Shown in pieces: positions 35,890 through 44,389 of a stretch of 64,000 nucleotides of DNA. The DNA lies in NCBI RefSeq assembly GCF_025961475.1, contig NZ_JAOQNS010000008.1:62001-126000 (forward strand). The letters run 5' to 3'. Within the stretch, counting starts at the first letter, position 1, and each line of letters begins with the position of its first letter. The notes below the pieces were generated by a model that had not been told where the DNA came from, made no database searches, and worked only from the letters and a program-made list of their open reading frames with translations. Source of the DNA: Rhodobium gokarnense (GTDB lineage Bacteria > Pseudomonadota > Alphaproteobacteria > Rhizobiales > Rhodobiaceae). The translations under genes and the position numbers were made by a program.

Positions 35890-36437
35890 CCCGCAAACCC
35901 GCCGAGCTTGAGGAATGCCTCTTCCTCGGCCGTCGTCTCGCGCCCGAACACCGGATTGCGGTGCGGGAAGCGGCCGAAGCGGCGGATCAGCTCCAGGTGC
36001 TGGAAGGCATAGAAGAGCCCGTCCTTGTCGCCGATCCCCATCATCAGCTCCACGCAGCGCCCCTGGTCGTCGAGGCTTTCCGAATGCATGAAGGGCATAA
36101 AGAAGAACTTTCTGACCTCTACGGGATAGGCCCGCTCGAACCCCTTGCCGAGCGCCATGTCGGCGATCGTCCGCGCCTTTTCGTCAGTGGCGAAGGCCTT
36201 CGGGCTGTCGCGGTAGACGTTGCGCGGGAACTGGTCGAGCAGGAGGATCAGGGCGAGGGCGCTGTGCGGCTTTTCCGTCCAGCGGTCGAGCGAGCCGTCC
36301 GCGGCGTGCGCCATCAGCGCGCCGAACCGTTCGCGGATCTCCACGTCGAAACCGGCGTCCTTGGTGAACCATTTCGCCGGCCCCGCGCGGAACCAGAAAT
36401 CGAGGACGTCGAGCGGGCCGGGCAGGGTGTCGGACAA
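35886..36437 (-). CDS. DUF924 family protein
   Basis: This protein of about 183 residues belongs to DUF924, a helical tetratricopeptide-like family of unknown function. Conserved pieces are VLDFWFRAGPAKWFTKD, ALILLLDQFPRNVYRDSPKAFATDEKA and FFFMPFMHSESLDDQ. I prefer TTG at 36437 because CCAGGAG lies at a good distance upstream; ATG 36473 would add 12 residues (MPLLPPNPGVPP) with no Shine-Dalgarno sequence. It precedes yggS in the same unit. Confidence 0.88.
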   Translation of the reverse strand: MSDTLPGPLDVLDFWFRAGPAKWFTKDAGFDVEIRERFGALMAHAADGSLDRWTEKPHSALALILLLDQFPRNVYRDSPKAFATDEKARTIADMALGKGFERAYPVEVRKFFFMPFMHSESLDDQGRCVELMMGIGDKDGLFYAFQHLELIRRFGRFPHRNPVFGRETTAEEEAFLKLGGFAG

Positions 36438-36540
36438 GGGAGGAACTCCTGGATTTGGCGGCAGCAACGGCATCGGCCGCGCGGGACGGTCCTTCAGGGG
36501 CCGTTCCGCGGCTGCCGGCGGCTGCCTTCGGGTGGTCGAC

Positions 36541-37683
36541 TCAAGGCTTGAATGTGCCGGAAAATCCGCTGACCGCCAAGGGGTTGTCGGTCAGCGCCGC
36601 AGCATCGGGGGTATCGATGACGGGCGTCCCGGCGATCGCCTCGAACATCCGCCGCACGAAGTCTTCGGGCATGTCGCGGGTGATGAAGACGAGCCGCGTG
36701 CGGTGGTCGGCATCGGGCCATTCCGGCAGGGTCGCCGGCGGATGGAACACCTCCTGGACGCCGTGGATGACCACCGGCCGGTCCAGATCCTCGGCGAGCT
36801 TGACGATGCCCTTGACCCGAAGGAGCTTCGGCCCGTGGGCGGAGCGCAGAAGGTCGATGAACATTTCCAGCGCGGTCGCCGGCACCGCCCGGTCCGTCGC
36901 CAGGGAGAACGCCCTGATATGGTCGTCGTGGCGGTTGACGTCGTGGTGGTGATGGTGCCCGTGACCATCACCATGATCATGGGTGTGCCCGCTGTCGCGA
37001 TAGGCCTCCTCGTGCAGCCAGCGGGCAACGTCGGGGATCTTCCGGGTCGGATCGAACAGGCCGCAATTGAGGAGGGCCCCGGCCGTCGCGCCGGCCGCAT
37101 CGACCACCGGCGCCCCCGGATTGAGCGCGGCAAGGCGCTCGCGCAGCGCGGCGACGCCGGCGTCCTCGGCGATATCGCTCTTCGTCAGCACGATGCGGTC
37201 GGCAACCGCGACCTGCTTCACCGCCTCTTCATGGGCGTCGAGCGTCGCCATGCCGTTGACCGCGTCGACGGTGGTCACCACGCCGTCGAGCCGGTAGCGC
37301 AGCACCAGATAGGGGTGCAGCATGATGGCGTGGAGGATCGGCGCCGGGTCGGCGAGCCCCGTCGTCTCGATGACGATGCGCGAGAGCGTCTCCAGCCGGC
37401 CGTTGTCGAGCCGGCGCAAAAAGTCTTCGAGCGTCTTTACGAGATCGCCGCGCACGGTGCAGCACAGGCACCCGGAGGAGAGCTCCACGATGCCGTCCTC
37501 GGCCGCCTCGACCAGCATGTGGTCGAGCCCGACCTCGCCGAACTCGTTGATGATGACGGCCGCATCCGCCATCGCCGGATCGCTGATCAGGCGGTTGAGC
37601 AGCGTCGTCTTGCCCGAGCCGAGAAACCCGGTCAGGACGGTGATCGGAATCGGCATGCGACGACGATCCGGCGACTGGCTCAT
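36541..37683 (-). CDS. CobW/COG0523 family GTPase, probable zinc metallochaperone
   Basis: This 380-residue G3E GTPase has P-loop GFLGSGKTT (19-27), INEFGE (45-50) and the metal-binding GCLCC (71-75) that defines COG0523. An unusually rich His segment (HTHDHGDGHGHHHHHDVNRHDDH, split here by eye, about residues 227-250) precedes the CobW C-terminal domain. Such proteins deliver zinc or cobalt to target enzymes. The adjacent minus-strand D,D-carboxypeptidase may be unrelated. A Zur box is not obvious upstream. Confidence 0.92.
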   Translation of the reverse strand: MSQSPDRRRMPIPITVLTGFLGSGKTTLLNRLISDPAMADAAVIINEFGEVGLDHMLVEAAEDGIVELSSGCLCCTVRGDLVKTLEDFLRRLDNGRLETLSRIVIETTGLADPAPILHAIMLHPYLVLRYRLDGVVTTVDAVNGMATLDAHEEAVKQVAVADRIVLTKSDIAEDAGVAALRERLAALNPGAPVVDAAGATAGALLNCGLFDPTRKIPDVARWLHEEAYRDSGHTHDHGDGHGHHHHHDVNRHDDHIRAFSLATDRAVPATALEMFIDLLRSAHGPKLLRVKGIVKLAEDLDRPVVIHGVQEVFHPPATLPEWPDADHRTRLVFITRDMPEDFVRRMFEAIAGTPVIDTPDAAALTDNPLAVSGFSGTFKP

Positions 37684-37712
37684 GGCTGCGATACTCTAAG
37701 AAACGGGCGGGA

Positions 37713-39173
37713 CTAGCGCCGGGGATTGGGCCGCGGCAGCGGCTTGCCGTCGACGAAGGCCGGCGGCACCAGCTTCTGGGGCAGCAGCACCTCCGGCCGG
37801 CCGGTGATGCGGCCGCTGCGCGAGAACAGGCTGACCGCCTTGGCGGCATCTTCCGGCGGCGTCACCGGGCGAATGGCAAGGGCCGGCGAATTGCCGGTGG
37901 CGATCCCCGGCGTGCGCAGCGGATGCGGGCTCGGCAGCACGTTGGAGCGGCCGCGGTGGCTGATCTGGAAGCCGTCGATCGGCTCCAGCGCCTTGGCCGG
38001 CAGGTTGTCGTCCGCACCGCCCACATAGACCTTGACCACCGAATAGGACTGCGGCGGGCCGACCAGCCGGTCCAGAACCTCGTCGGCGGTAAGCTTGCCC
38101 TTGCCCTTCTTCTTCAGCGCCTTTGGTGCCGAGACCATGCTCGCCCGGTCCGGGCGGGCGCCGCCGAACAGGTCGCGGCGCGGTTCGGTCACCTTGTAGC
38201 GGTCATACTGTTCCAGGAGGTCGGCGATCTTCGGCTTGGCACCGCGGCAATAGCCCTTCGGCGGCAGCGCCGGCCAGGTGCGGGTCGCGCGGATCGATTC
38301 CACGGGCGTGCCGCCGCTGGAGAAGAACCCGCCGCCCTTGCCGAAGCCGCGGTCGAGCAGCTTGCGGGCGATCGCAGCGCGCTGGTAGCCGGTGCGCGCG
38401 CCGAGCACCACGGCGACGACGCGGCGTCCGTTGCGGGTCGCAGACGCCACCAGGTTGAGGCCGGAATCGCAGATATAGCCGGTCTTGAAGCCGTCGGCGC
38501 CGCGATAGTGGTGCAGAAGGATGTTGTAGTTCTTCATCGTCCGCTTGCCGAACGTGATCGCGCCGACGCGGAAATAATGGCCGTATTCGGGGAAATCCTT
38601 GTGCAGCGCCCGCGCCAGGATGGCGTAGTCGCGGGCATTGGTGATCTGCGCCCGATCGGGCAGGCCGTTCGGATTGGTGTAGCGCGTCGAGCGCATGCCG
38701 AGCCGCTGCGCCTCGCGGTTCATGGCCGCAACGAACGCCGCCTCGCTGCCGCTGACGGTCTCGCCGATTGCCACCGCCACGTCGTTGGCGGACTTCACCA
38801 GCATCATCTTCAGGGCGTTGTCGACGGTCAGCACGGTGCCGACCCGAAAGCCCATCTTGGAGGGCGGCTCGGACCGCGCATTGGCCGAATAGTAGACCGG
38901 CGAGGACGGCCGCAAAAAGCCGAGCTTCAGCGCCTTGAAGGTCACATAGGCGGTCATCATCTTGGTCAGCGACGCCGGATGCCACGGCCGCAGCGGGTTC
39001 ATGGAATCGAGCACCGTACCGCTGTCGGCATCCATGACCAGATAGGCGGCGATGTCGTCCTCGGCGCGCGCCGGCGCCGTCTGCGCCCCCTGCACCAGGG
39101 CGCATGCGAGAAGGATCGCGGCGACGATCGCGGGTTTCCTGGCGACCGCTGACGAACCGAACCTGAAATGCAA
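37713..39173 (-). CDS. D-alanyl-D-alanine carboxypeptidase (DacA/PBP5-like)
   Basis: This protein of about 486 residues trims stem-peptide D-Ala in the periplasm. Motifs are complete: SLTK at 68-71, SAN at 128-130 and KTG at 230-232. A signal peptide (hydrophobic 15-29, cleavage near ARA at 37) requires a start close to TTG 39173, which has an AAGGA-type site upstream; no nearby ATG exists. The C-terminal 200 residues are Pro/Arg/Lys-rich and end in a basic tail rather than a clear amphipathic anchor. Confidence 0.88.
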   Translation of the reverse strand: MHFRFGSSAVARKPAIVAAILLACALVQGAQTAPARAEDDIAAYLVMDADSGTVLDSMNPLRPWHPASLTKMMTAYVTFKALKLGFLRPSSPVYYSANARSEPPSKMGFRVGTVLTVDNALKMMLVKSANDVAVAIGETVSGSEAAFVAAMNREAQRLGMRSTRYTNPNGLPDRAQITNARDYAILARALHKDFPEYGHYFRVGAITFGKRTMKNYNILLHHYRGADGFKTGYICDSGLNLVASATRNGRRVVAVVLGARTGYQRAAIARKLLDRGFGKGGGFFSSGGTPVESIRATRTWPALPPKGYCRGAKPKIADLLEQYDRYKVTEPRRDLFGGARPDRASMVSAPKALKKKGKGKLTADEVLDRLVGPPQSYSVVKVYVGGADDNLPAKALEPIDGFQISHRGRSNVLPSPHPLRTPGIATGNSPALAIRPVTPPEDAAKAVSLFSRSGRITGRPEVLLPQKLVPPAFVDGKPLPRPNPRR

Positions 39174-39612
39174 GATGCCGTGTCCTTTTTCCGGTATCCG
39201 GGCGCGGGGCTCCACACCCCGGCGCGCAATCTGCTCCCCCCAACGGCCGCGACACACTAACGCAAACGCCGCCCGGATTGCAAAGATTCCGCGGCGGCGG
39301 CGCAGCCCGGTTCGGAGGTCCTCAACGGGTTTGTCCCGGAGCGGCCGGCACCTGCACCGTACCGCGATCGCTGGCCATGCGGGCGCCTGCCCCGGAACCT
39401 TGCCCGACAGATGGCGCCGCAGCCGCCGCTTGGCAATGGCAAACCGCAACCGGGCTGCATTTCTACCAGCCAGCGATGCTAGCCCGATCATACACGCATT
39501 CCGCACTACGGACTTTTTCTTAACAAAAGCGGTTGGCAGCGGCGGCCAAATGCAACAGATTTGATAAAACAAAAACAAACCAACCAGATCTTACCAGGGA
39601 GGACCAGACACC
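39174..39612. other. divergent region between the carboxypeptidase and TAXI genes
   Basis: No gene is supported in these 439 bases. They separate two divergent genes, so both promoters should be here. The last 80 bases become A-rich (AAAACAAAAACAAA around 39567-39579) and end with a strong AGGGAGGA Shine-Dalgarno at 39597-39604, eight bases before the TAXI start. Confidence 0.5.
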
Positions 39613-40647
39613 ATGCTGGCACGACGCACCGTACTGAAATCCGTTCTTGCCGCCGCCACCGGCGCCGCACTCCTCGGCGCGGCAGCGCACGGACCGGCGA
39701 AGGCCCAGGAGGCCCAGAACTATCTCCTGGCGACCGCCTCGACCGGCGGCACCTACTATCCGGTCGGCGTCGCGCTGGCGACGCTGATCAAGGTCAAACT
39801 GCAGCCCAAGAACAACATCAACATGTCGGCGATCAACTCCGCCGGCTCCGGCGAGAACATCAAGCTGTTGCGCGAGAACGAGGTCCAGTTCGCCATCGTC
39901 CAGGGCCTTTACGGCGCCTACGCCAAGAACGGCACCGGCCCGCTTGAGGCCGACGGGCCGCAGAAATCGCTGCGCTCCATCACCATGCTGTGGCCGAATG
40001 TGGAGCACTTCGTCGTCAGGAAGGAATACGCCAAGAGCGGCACCATCGACGACATGGAAGGGCTCGCCGGCAAGAAGGTTTCCCTCGGCAGCCAGAATTC
40101 CGGCACCCTCGGCTCCAACCGCACCATCCTCGGCAATCTTGGCATCGACATCGATGAGGCCTACGACCTCGCCTATATGGGCTACGGCCCCTCGGCCGAT
40201 GCCATCCAGAACGGCCAGATCCAGGCGATGTCGACCCCGGCCGGCCCGCCGGTCTCCGCCGTCACCCGGGTGTTTGCCGCCATGGGCGCCAACCTCAAGG
40301 TGCTCGACTTCACCGACGACCAGATCAAGCAGGCGAACGGTGACTTCGGCGAGCTGTGGACCCGCTTCGTCGTGCCGGCCGGCACCTATCCGGGCCAGAG
40401 CGCCGACATCAACACCATCGCCCAGCCCAACTTCCTTGCCGTGCGCGACGACGTGCCGGAGGAAACCATCTACCTGATGACGAAGACGATCTACGAGAAC
40501 CTCGCCTTCCTCAACGGCATCCATCCGGCGACCAAGAACATGAGCCTGGAGCGCTCCATCGCCGGCCTGCCGCTGCCGCTGCATCCGGGCGCCCTGCGCT
40601 ACTACGAGGAAGCCGGCCTCACCATTCCGGACGCCCTGAAGCCGTAA
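39613..40647 (+). CDS. TAXI-family TRAP transporter solute-binding protein
   Basis: This 344-residue periplasmic protein starts MLARRTVLKSVLAAATGAAL, a twin-arginine-like signal, cleaved near AKA-QEA. Mature segments LLATASTGGTYYPVGVALA and NSAGSGENIKLLRENEVQFAIVQ are typical of the TAXI branch of TRAP binding proteins. These bind glutamate, 2-oxoglutarate or other carboxylates; the ligand cannot be read. The fused permease follows after a 143-base gap containing a stable hairpin. Confidence 0.92.
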   Translation: MLARRTVLKSVLAAATGAALLGAAAHGPAKAQEAQNYLLATASTGGTYYPVGVALATLIKVKLQPKNNINMSAINSAGSGENIKLLRENEVQFAIVQGLYGAYAKNGTGPLEADGPQKSLRSITMLWPNVEHFVVRKEYAKSGTIDDMEGLAGKKVSLGSQNSGTLGSNRTILGNLGIDIDEAYDLAYMGYGPSADAIQNGQIQAMSTPAGPPVSAVTRVFAAMGANLKVLDFTDDQIKQANGDFGELWTRFVVPAGTYPGQSADINTIAQPNFLAVRDDVPEETIYLMTKTIYENLAFLNGIHPATKNMSLERSIAGLPLPLHPGALRYYEEAGLTIPDALKP

Positions 40648-40673
40648 CCCCGGCCGTCTGATCGGTTTGCAAC

Positions 40674-40700
40674 GTCCGGGCGGGACAATCCCGTCCGGAC
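40674..40700 (+). terminator. intercistronic hairpin between TAXI and permease genes
   Basis: GTCCGGGCGGGA (40674-40685) pairs with TCCCGTCCGGAC (40689-40700) through 12 bp with one G-U, closing a three-base loop. No T-run follows. It probably stabilises the binding-protein message or partly attenuates the permease, giving excess binding protein as is usual for such transporters. Confidence 0.6.
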
Positions 40701-40790
40701 CGGTCGTCTCCGCCCGCTGCAGGCGGGCTGCCCCCGAGAGCCGGGACCTCAGACCAGGACCGTGGCCGGGGCACAAGGTCGGGGAACAGA

Positions 40791-43019
40791 ATGTCCGACA
40801 AAGACGCGCCCGGCGACGGGCCCGATGGCGCTGCGGGCGGCACTCCCGGTGGAACGGCTGCCGCCGCGCTGCCGGACGTTGCCATCATCGCCGACGAGGG
40901 GCGCCTGGAAGACCGCCGCTGGCAGGCGGTGTTCACCGCGGTCGCCGTCGCCGTCTCGCTGTTCCACCTCTGGGCCAACCTGTTCGCGACCCTGTCGACC
41001 CTGTGGCTCGCCGGCGTCCATTTCGCAGGCCTCGCCTTTCTCTGCGCCCTGCGCTTTCCGCTCGTCCATGCCGGCAGCCGGCGCGGGCGCAACGCCGTCT
41101 TTGCCGTCGATGTCGTCTTCGGCCTCGCGCTTGCCGTCGGCACCGTCGTCCTCATCGCCTCGGAAAACGCCATCTATGCCCGCGGCGTTCACCTGGCGCC
41201 GCACGAATGGGCGCTCGCCTTCCTCACCATCCTCGGCGCCATCGAGCTGACCAGGCGCACCACCGGCTGGATCATTCCGGTCCTCATCCTCACGGCGCTG
41301 ACCTACGTCACCTGGTGGGGCGACCACATCGACGGCGTGTTCCGGTTTGCCGGGCTGTCCGTGGAGACCGTCGTCTTCCGCTCGATCTTTTCCGACGAGG
41401 GCATGTTCGGGATGATCGGCCGGATTTCGGCGAGCTTCGTCTTCCTGTTCATCCTGTTCGGCGCCTTCCTGGTGCGCTCCGGGGCCGGCGAATTCATCAT
41501 CGACATCGCCCGCGCGATCTCCGGCCGGCTCACCGGCGGGCCCGGCTTCATCGCCGTCATCGCCTCCGGCCTCACCGGCACCATCTCCGGCTCGGCCGTC
41601 GCCAACACCACTTCCACCGGCGTCATCACGATTCCCTTGATGAAGCGCTCCGGCTTTCCGCCGCGCTTTGCCGCCGGCGTCGAGGCCGCGGCCTCCACGG
41701 GCGGCCAGCTCATGCCGCCGATCATGGGCGCCGGCGCCTTCGTCATGGCCAACTACACCCAGATCCCCTATCTGGACATCGTCACCGTCTCGTTCCTGCC
41801 GGCCTTCGTCTATTTCCTCTCCGTCGCCTTCTTCGTGCGCATCGAGGCCAAGCGCCACAACATCGTCTCCCATGACGACGACGCGCCGCGGGTCGCCGAA
41901 GTCCTGAGGAAGGGCGGCCCGGCCTTCCTGATCCCGATCGGCGTCCTCATCGGCCTCCTGGTCTACGGCTTCACGCCGACCTATGCCGGCGGCTGGGCGA
42001 TCCTTGCCGTCGTCGTCGCCTCCTGGCTGACGCCGAACCCGATGGGACCGCGCGCCATCATCGAGGCGCTCGCCATGGGCGCCCGCAACATGGTCACCAC
42101 GGGCGTGCTCCTGATCGCCATCGGCCTCATCGTCAACGTCATCGCCATGGCCTCCATCGGCAACACCTTCTCGCTGATGATCACCCAATGGGCCGGCGGC
42201 AACCTGATGATCGCCATCGTGCTGGTGGCGCTTGCCTCGCTGGTGCTCGGAATGGGCCTGCCGGTGACGGCCGCCTATATCGTGCTCGCCACCCTCTCCG
42301 CCCCGGCCCTGCAGACATTGATCATCAACCAGATCGTGTCGCCGGAGATGATGCGGGCCGACATCATCGCGGCCCTTGCCGAGGGCACCCTGTCGGACGC
42401 GATAAAACCCTTCTTCATGCTCGCCGACCCCTCGGTGATGGCCAAGCTGTCGGCGCCAATGCCGCCGGCCGACGCCGAGGCGCTCTGGAACGCCCTACCG
42501 CCGGAGGTCGTCACCCAGATCATGGCGCAACAGCGCCTCGCCCTGCCGGTCGCGCTGACCACCGGGGCGCTCCTGTCAGCGCACATGATCGTCTTCTGGC
42601 TTTCGCAGGATTCCAACGTCACGCCGCCGGTGTGCCTCACCGCCTTTGCCGCCGCGGCCATCGCCAAGACGCCGCCGATGCTGACCGGCTTCACCGCCTG
42701 GCGCCTCGCCAAGGGCCTCTATCTGGTGCCGATCCTCTTTGCCTACACGCCGTTCCTGACCGGCACGATCCCGGAAATGCTGACGCTCTTTGCCGTCGCC
42801 ACCCTCGGCGTCTATGCGCTTGGTGCCGCCATCGAAGGCCATATGGAAGCGCCGATCCCCTGGCCCCTGCGCATCCTCCTTGCCGCCGCCGGCGTTGCCC
42901 TTGTCTGGCCCAACACGCCCTATCTGGAGGCCGCGGGCGCCGCCGTCGTGCTCGGCATCTTCGCCCTCAACATCCGCGCCGACCGCCGGCGCAGGGCCGT
43001 AGCCGCCCGCTCCGGATGA
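40791..43019 (+). CDS. fused TRAP transporter permease (DctQM type)
   Basis: This 742-residue inner-membrane protein fuses the small 4-TM and large 12-TM TRAP subunits, as is normal for TAXI systems. About 16-19 membrane segments can be counted. The large-subunit signatures GTISGSAVANTTSTGVITIPLMKRSGF and AAASTGGQLMPPIMGAGAFVMA are clear, with a late NVTPPVCLTAFAAAAIA. It uses a sodium gradient for uptake with the upstream binding protein. The first 45 residues are a Gly/Pro/Asp-rich cytoplasmic tail. Confidence 0.94.
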   Translation: MSDKDAPGDGPDGAAGGTPGGTAAAALPDVAIIADEGRLEDRRWQAVFTAVAVAVSLFHLWANLFATLSTLWLAGVHFAGLAFLCALRFPLVHAGSRRGRNAVFAVDVVFGLALAVGTVVLIASENAIYARGVHLAPHEWALAFLTILGAIELTRRTTGWIIPVLILTALTYVTWWGDHIDGVFRFAGLSVETVVFRSIFSDEGMFGMIGRISASFVFLFILFGAFLVRSGAGEFIIDIARAISGRLTGGPGFIAVIASGLTGTISGSAVANTTSTGVITIPLMKRSGFPPRFAAGVEAAASTGGQLMPPIMGAGAFVMANYTQIPYLDIVTVSFLPAFVYFLSVAFFVRIEAKRHNIVSHDDDAPRVAEVLRKGGPAFLIPIGVLIGLLVYGFTPTYAGGWAILAVVVASWLTPNPMGPRAIIEALAMGARNMVTTGVLLIAIGLIVNVIAMASIGNTFSLMITQWAGGNLMIAIVLVALASLVLGMGLPVTAAYIVLATLSAPALQTLIINQIVSPEMMRADIIAALAEGTLSDAIKPFFMLADPSVMAKLSAPMPPADAEALWNALPPEVVTQIMAQQRLALPVALTTGALLSAHMIVFWLSQDSNVTPPVCLTAFAAAAIAKTPPMLTGFTAWRLAKGLYLVPILFAYTPFLTGTIPEMLTLFAVATLGVYALGAAIEGHMEAPIPWPLRILLAAAGVALVWPNTPYLEAAGAAVVLGIFALNIRADRRRRAVAARSG

Positions 43020-43094
43020 GGCCGGCGCGTTTGCCGAACGGCCGAACCGCGATAGGCTTCACGGCGATACGCGAATCCTTGCAAAGAGGCCCCG

Positions 43095-44264
43095 ATGCCG
43101 ATCATCAACCGCTTCGCCGACCTGCACGAGGAGATCGCCGGCTGGCGCCATGACTTCCACCGCCACCCGGAGCTGCGCTTCGACGTCCACCGCACCGCCG
43201 GCATCGTCGCCCGCAAGCTGGAAGCGTTCGGCTGCGACGAGGTCGCAACCGGCATCGGCCGCACCGGAGTCGTCGGCGTCATCAGGGGCCGCAAGGCGGG
43301 CTCCGGCAAGGTAATCGGCCTTCGCGCCGACATGGACGCCCTGCCGATCAAGGAGGCGACCGGCCACGCCTATGCGTCGGAGGCGGAGGGCCTGATGCAT
43401 GCCTGCGGCCATGACGGCCACTCGGCAATGCTGCTCGGCGCCGCCCGATACTTGACCGAGACGCGCAATTTCGACGGCACGGCGGTCATGGTCTTCCAGC
43501 CGGCCGAAGAGGGCGGCGCCGGGGCCAAGGAAATGATCGAAGACGGCCTGATGGAGCGTTTCGGCATTCAGGAAATATACGGTCTACATAATATACCTGG
43601 TATACGATCCGGAAATTTCGCTGTGAAATCAGGGGCGATGATGGCTGCCACCGACCGGCTGACCATCGAGGTCGACGGTATCGGCGGCCACGGCGCCTTC
43701 CCGCACACCACCGTCGATCCGGTCCTCGTCGGCAGCCACATCGTCACCGGATTGCAGTCGATCGTCTCCAGAAACGTCGATCCGCGCGCGGCCGCGGTCA
43801 TCTCCATCACGATCTTCCGGGCCGGCGAGGCCGATAACGTCATCCCGCCCTCGGCCTACCTCAAGGGGACCGTGCGTGCCCTCGATGCGGCGACCCGCGA
43901 CACGCTCGAATCCCGCATCCGCGCCTATGTGGCCGCCACCGCCGAGGCCTTCGGCGCCAGCGTCCGCCTCACCTACCAGCGCGACTATCCGGTCACCATG
44001 AACCACCCGGCTGAGGCCGACCTTGCCGCATCCGTCGCCGAAAAGATCGTCGGCCCCGACCGGCTCGACCGCGACCCGACCCCAATCATGGGCGGCGAGG
44101 ATTTCGCCTGGATGCTGGAGGCCCGGCCCGGCGCCTACATCTATATGGGCAACGGCGACAGCGCCGGCCTGCACCACCCGGAATACGACTTCAGCGACGA
44201 CGCCATCCCCTATGGCTGTTCCTACTGGGTGAGCCTGGTGGAAACGGCAATGCCCCTCGATTGA
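43095..44264 (+). CDS. M20 family amidohydrolase (aminoacylase/hippurate hydrolase type)
   Basis: This 389-residue cytoplasmic metallohydrolase cleaves N-acyl amino acids or similar amides. Metal-site motifs are present: LRADMDALPI, HACGHDGHSAMLLGAA, QPAEEGGAGAKEMIEDG, IYGLHN and MGGEDFAWMLE. It follows the TAXI-TRAP permease by 75 bases on the same strand, so its substrate may be the transported compound. A short stretch at 43575-43620 uses codons quite unlike the rest of the gene (see findings). Confidence 0.92.
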   Translation: MPIINRFADLHEEIAGWRHDFHRHPELRFDVHRTAGIVARKLEAFGCDEVATGIGRTGVVGVIRGRKAGSGKVIGLRADMDALPIKEATGHAYASEAEGLMHACGHDGHSAMLLGAARYLTETRNFDGTAVMVFQPAEEGGAGAKEMIEDGLMERFGIQEIYGLHNIPGIRSGNFAVKSGAMMAATDRLTIEVDGIGGHGAFPHTTVDPVLVGSHIVTGLQSIVSRNVDPRAAAVISITIFRAGEADNVIPPSAYLKGTVRALDAATRDTLESRIRAYVAATAEAFGASVRLTYQRDYPVTMNHPAEADLAASVAEKIVGPDRLDRDPTPIMGGEDFAWMLEARPGAYIYMGNGDSAGLHHPEYDFSDDAIPYGCSYWVSLVETAMPLD

Positions 44265-44389
44265 CCCCGCCAAAGCGCGGCCCGCGCCGGGGCGCCCGCG
44301 ATAAGCCCTTGGCGCCGTGACACGTTCTCTCCCCATTTCGCGGTCAAGTTCCCGTGAAGACGTGTAAAAGGGGTGCGAAGGAGAAAACC

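Noticed and set aside
39174-39578. Longer N-terminus for the D,D-carboxypeptidase
   Set aside because: It would place the signal peptide deep inside the protein; TTG 39173 with a Shine-Dalgarno sequence fits export.
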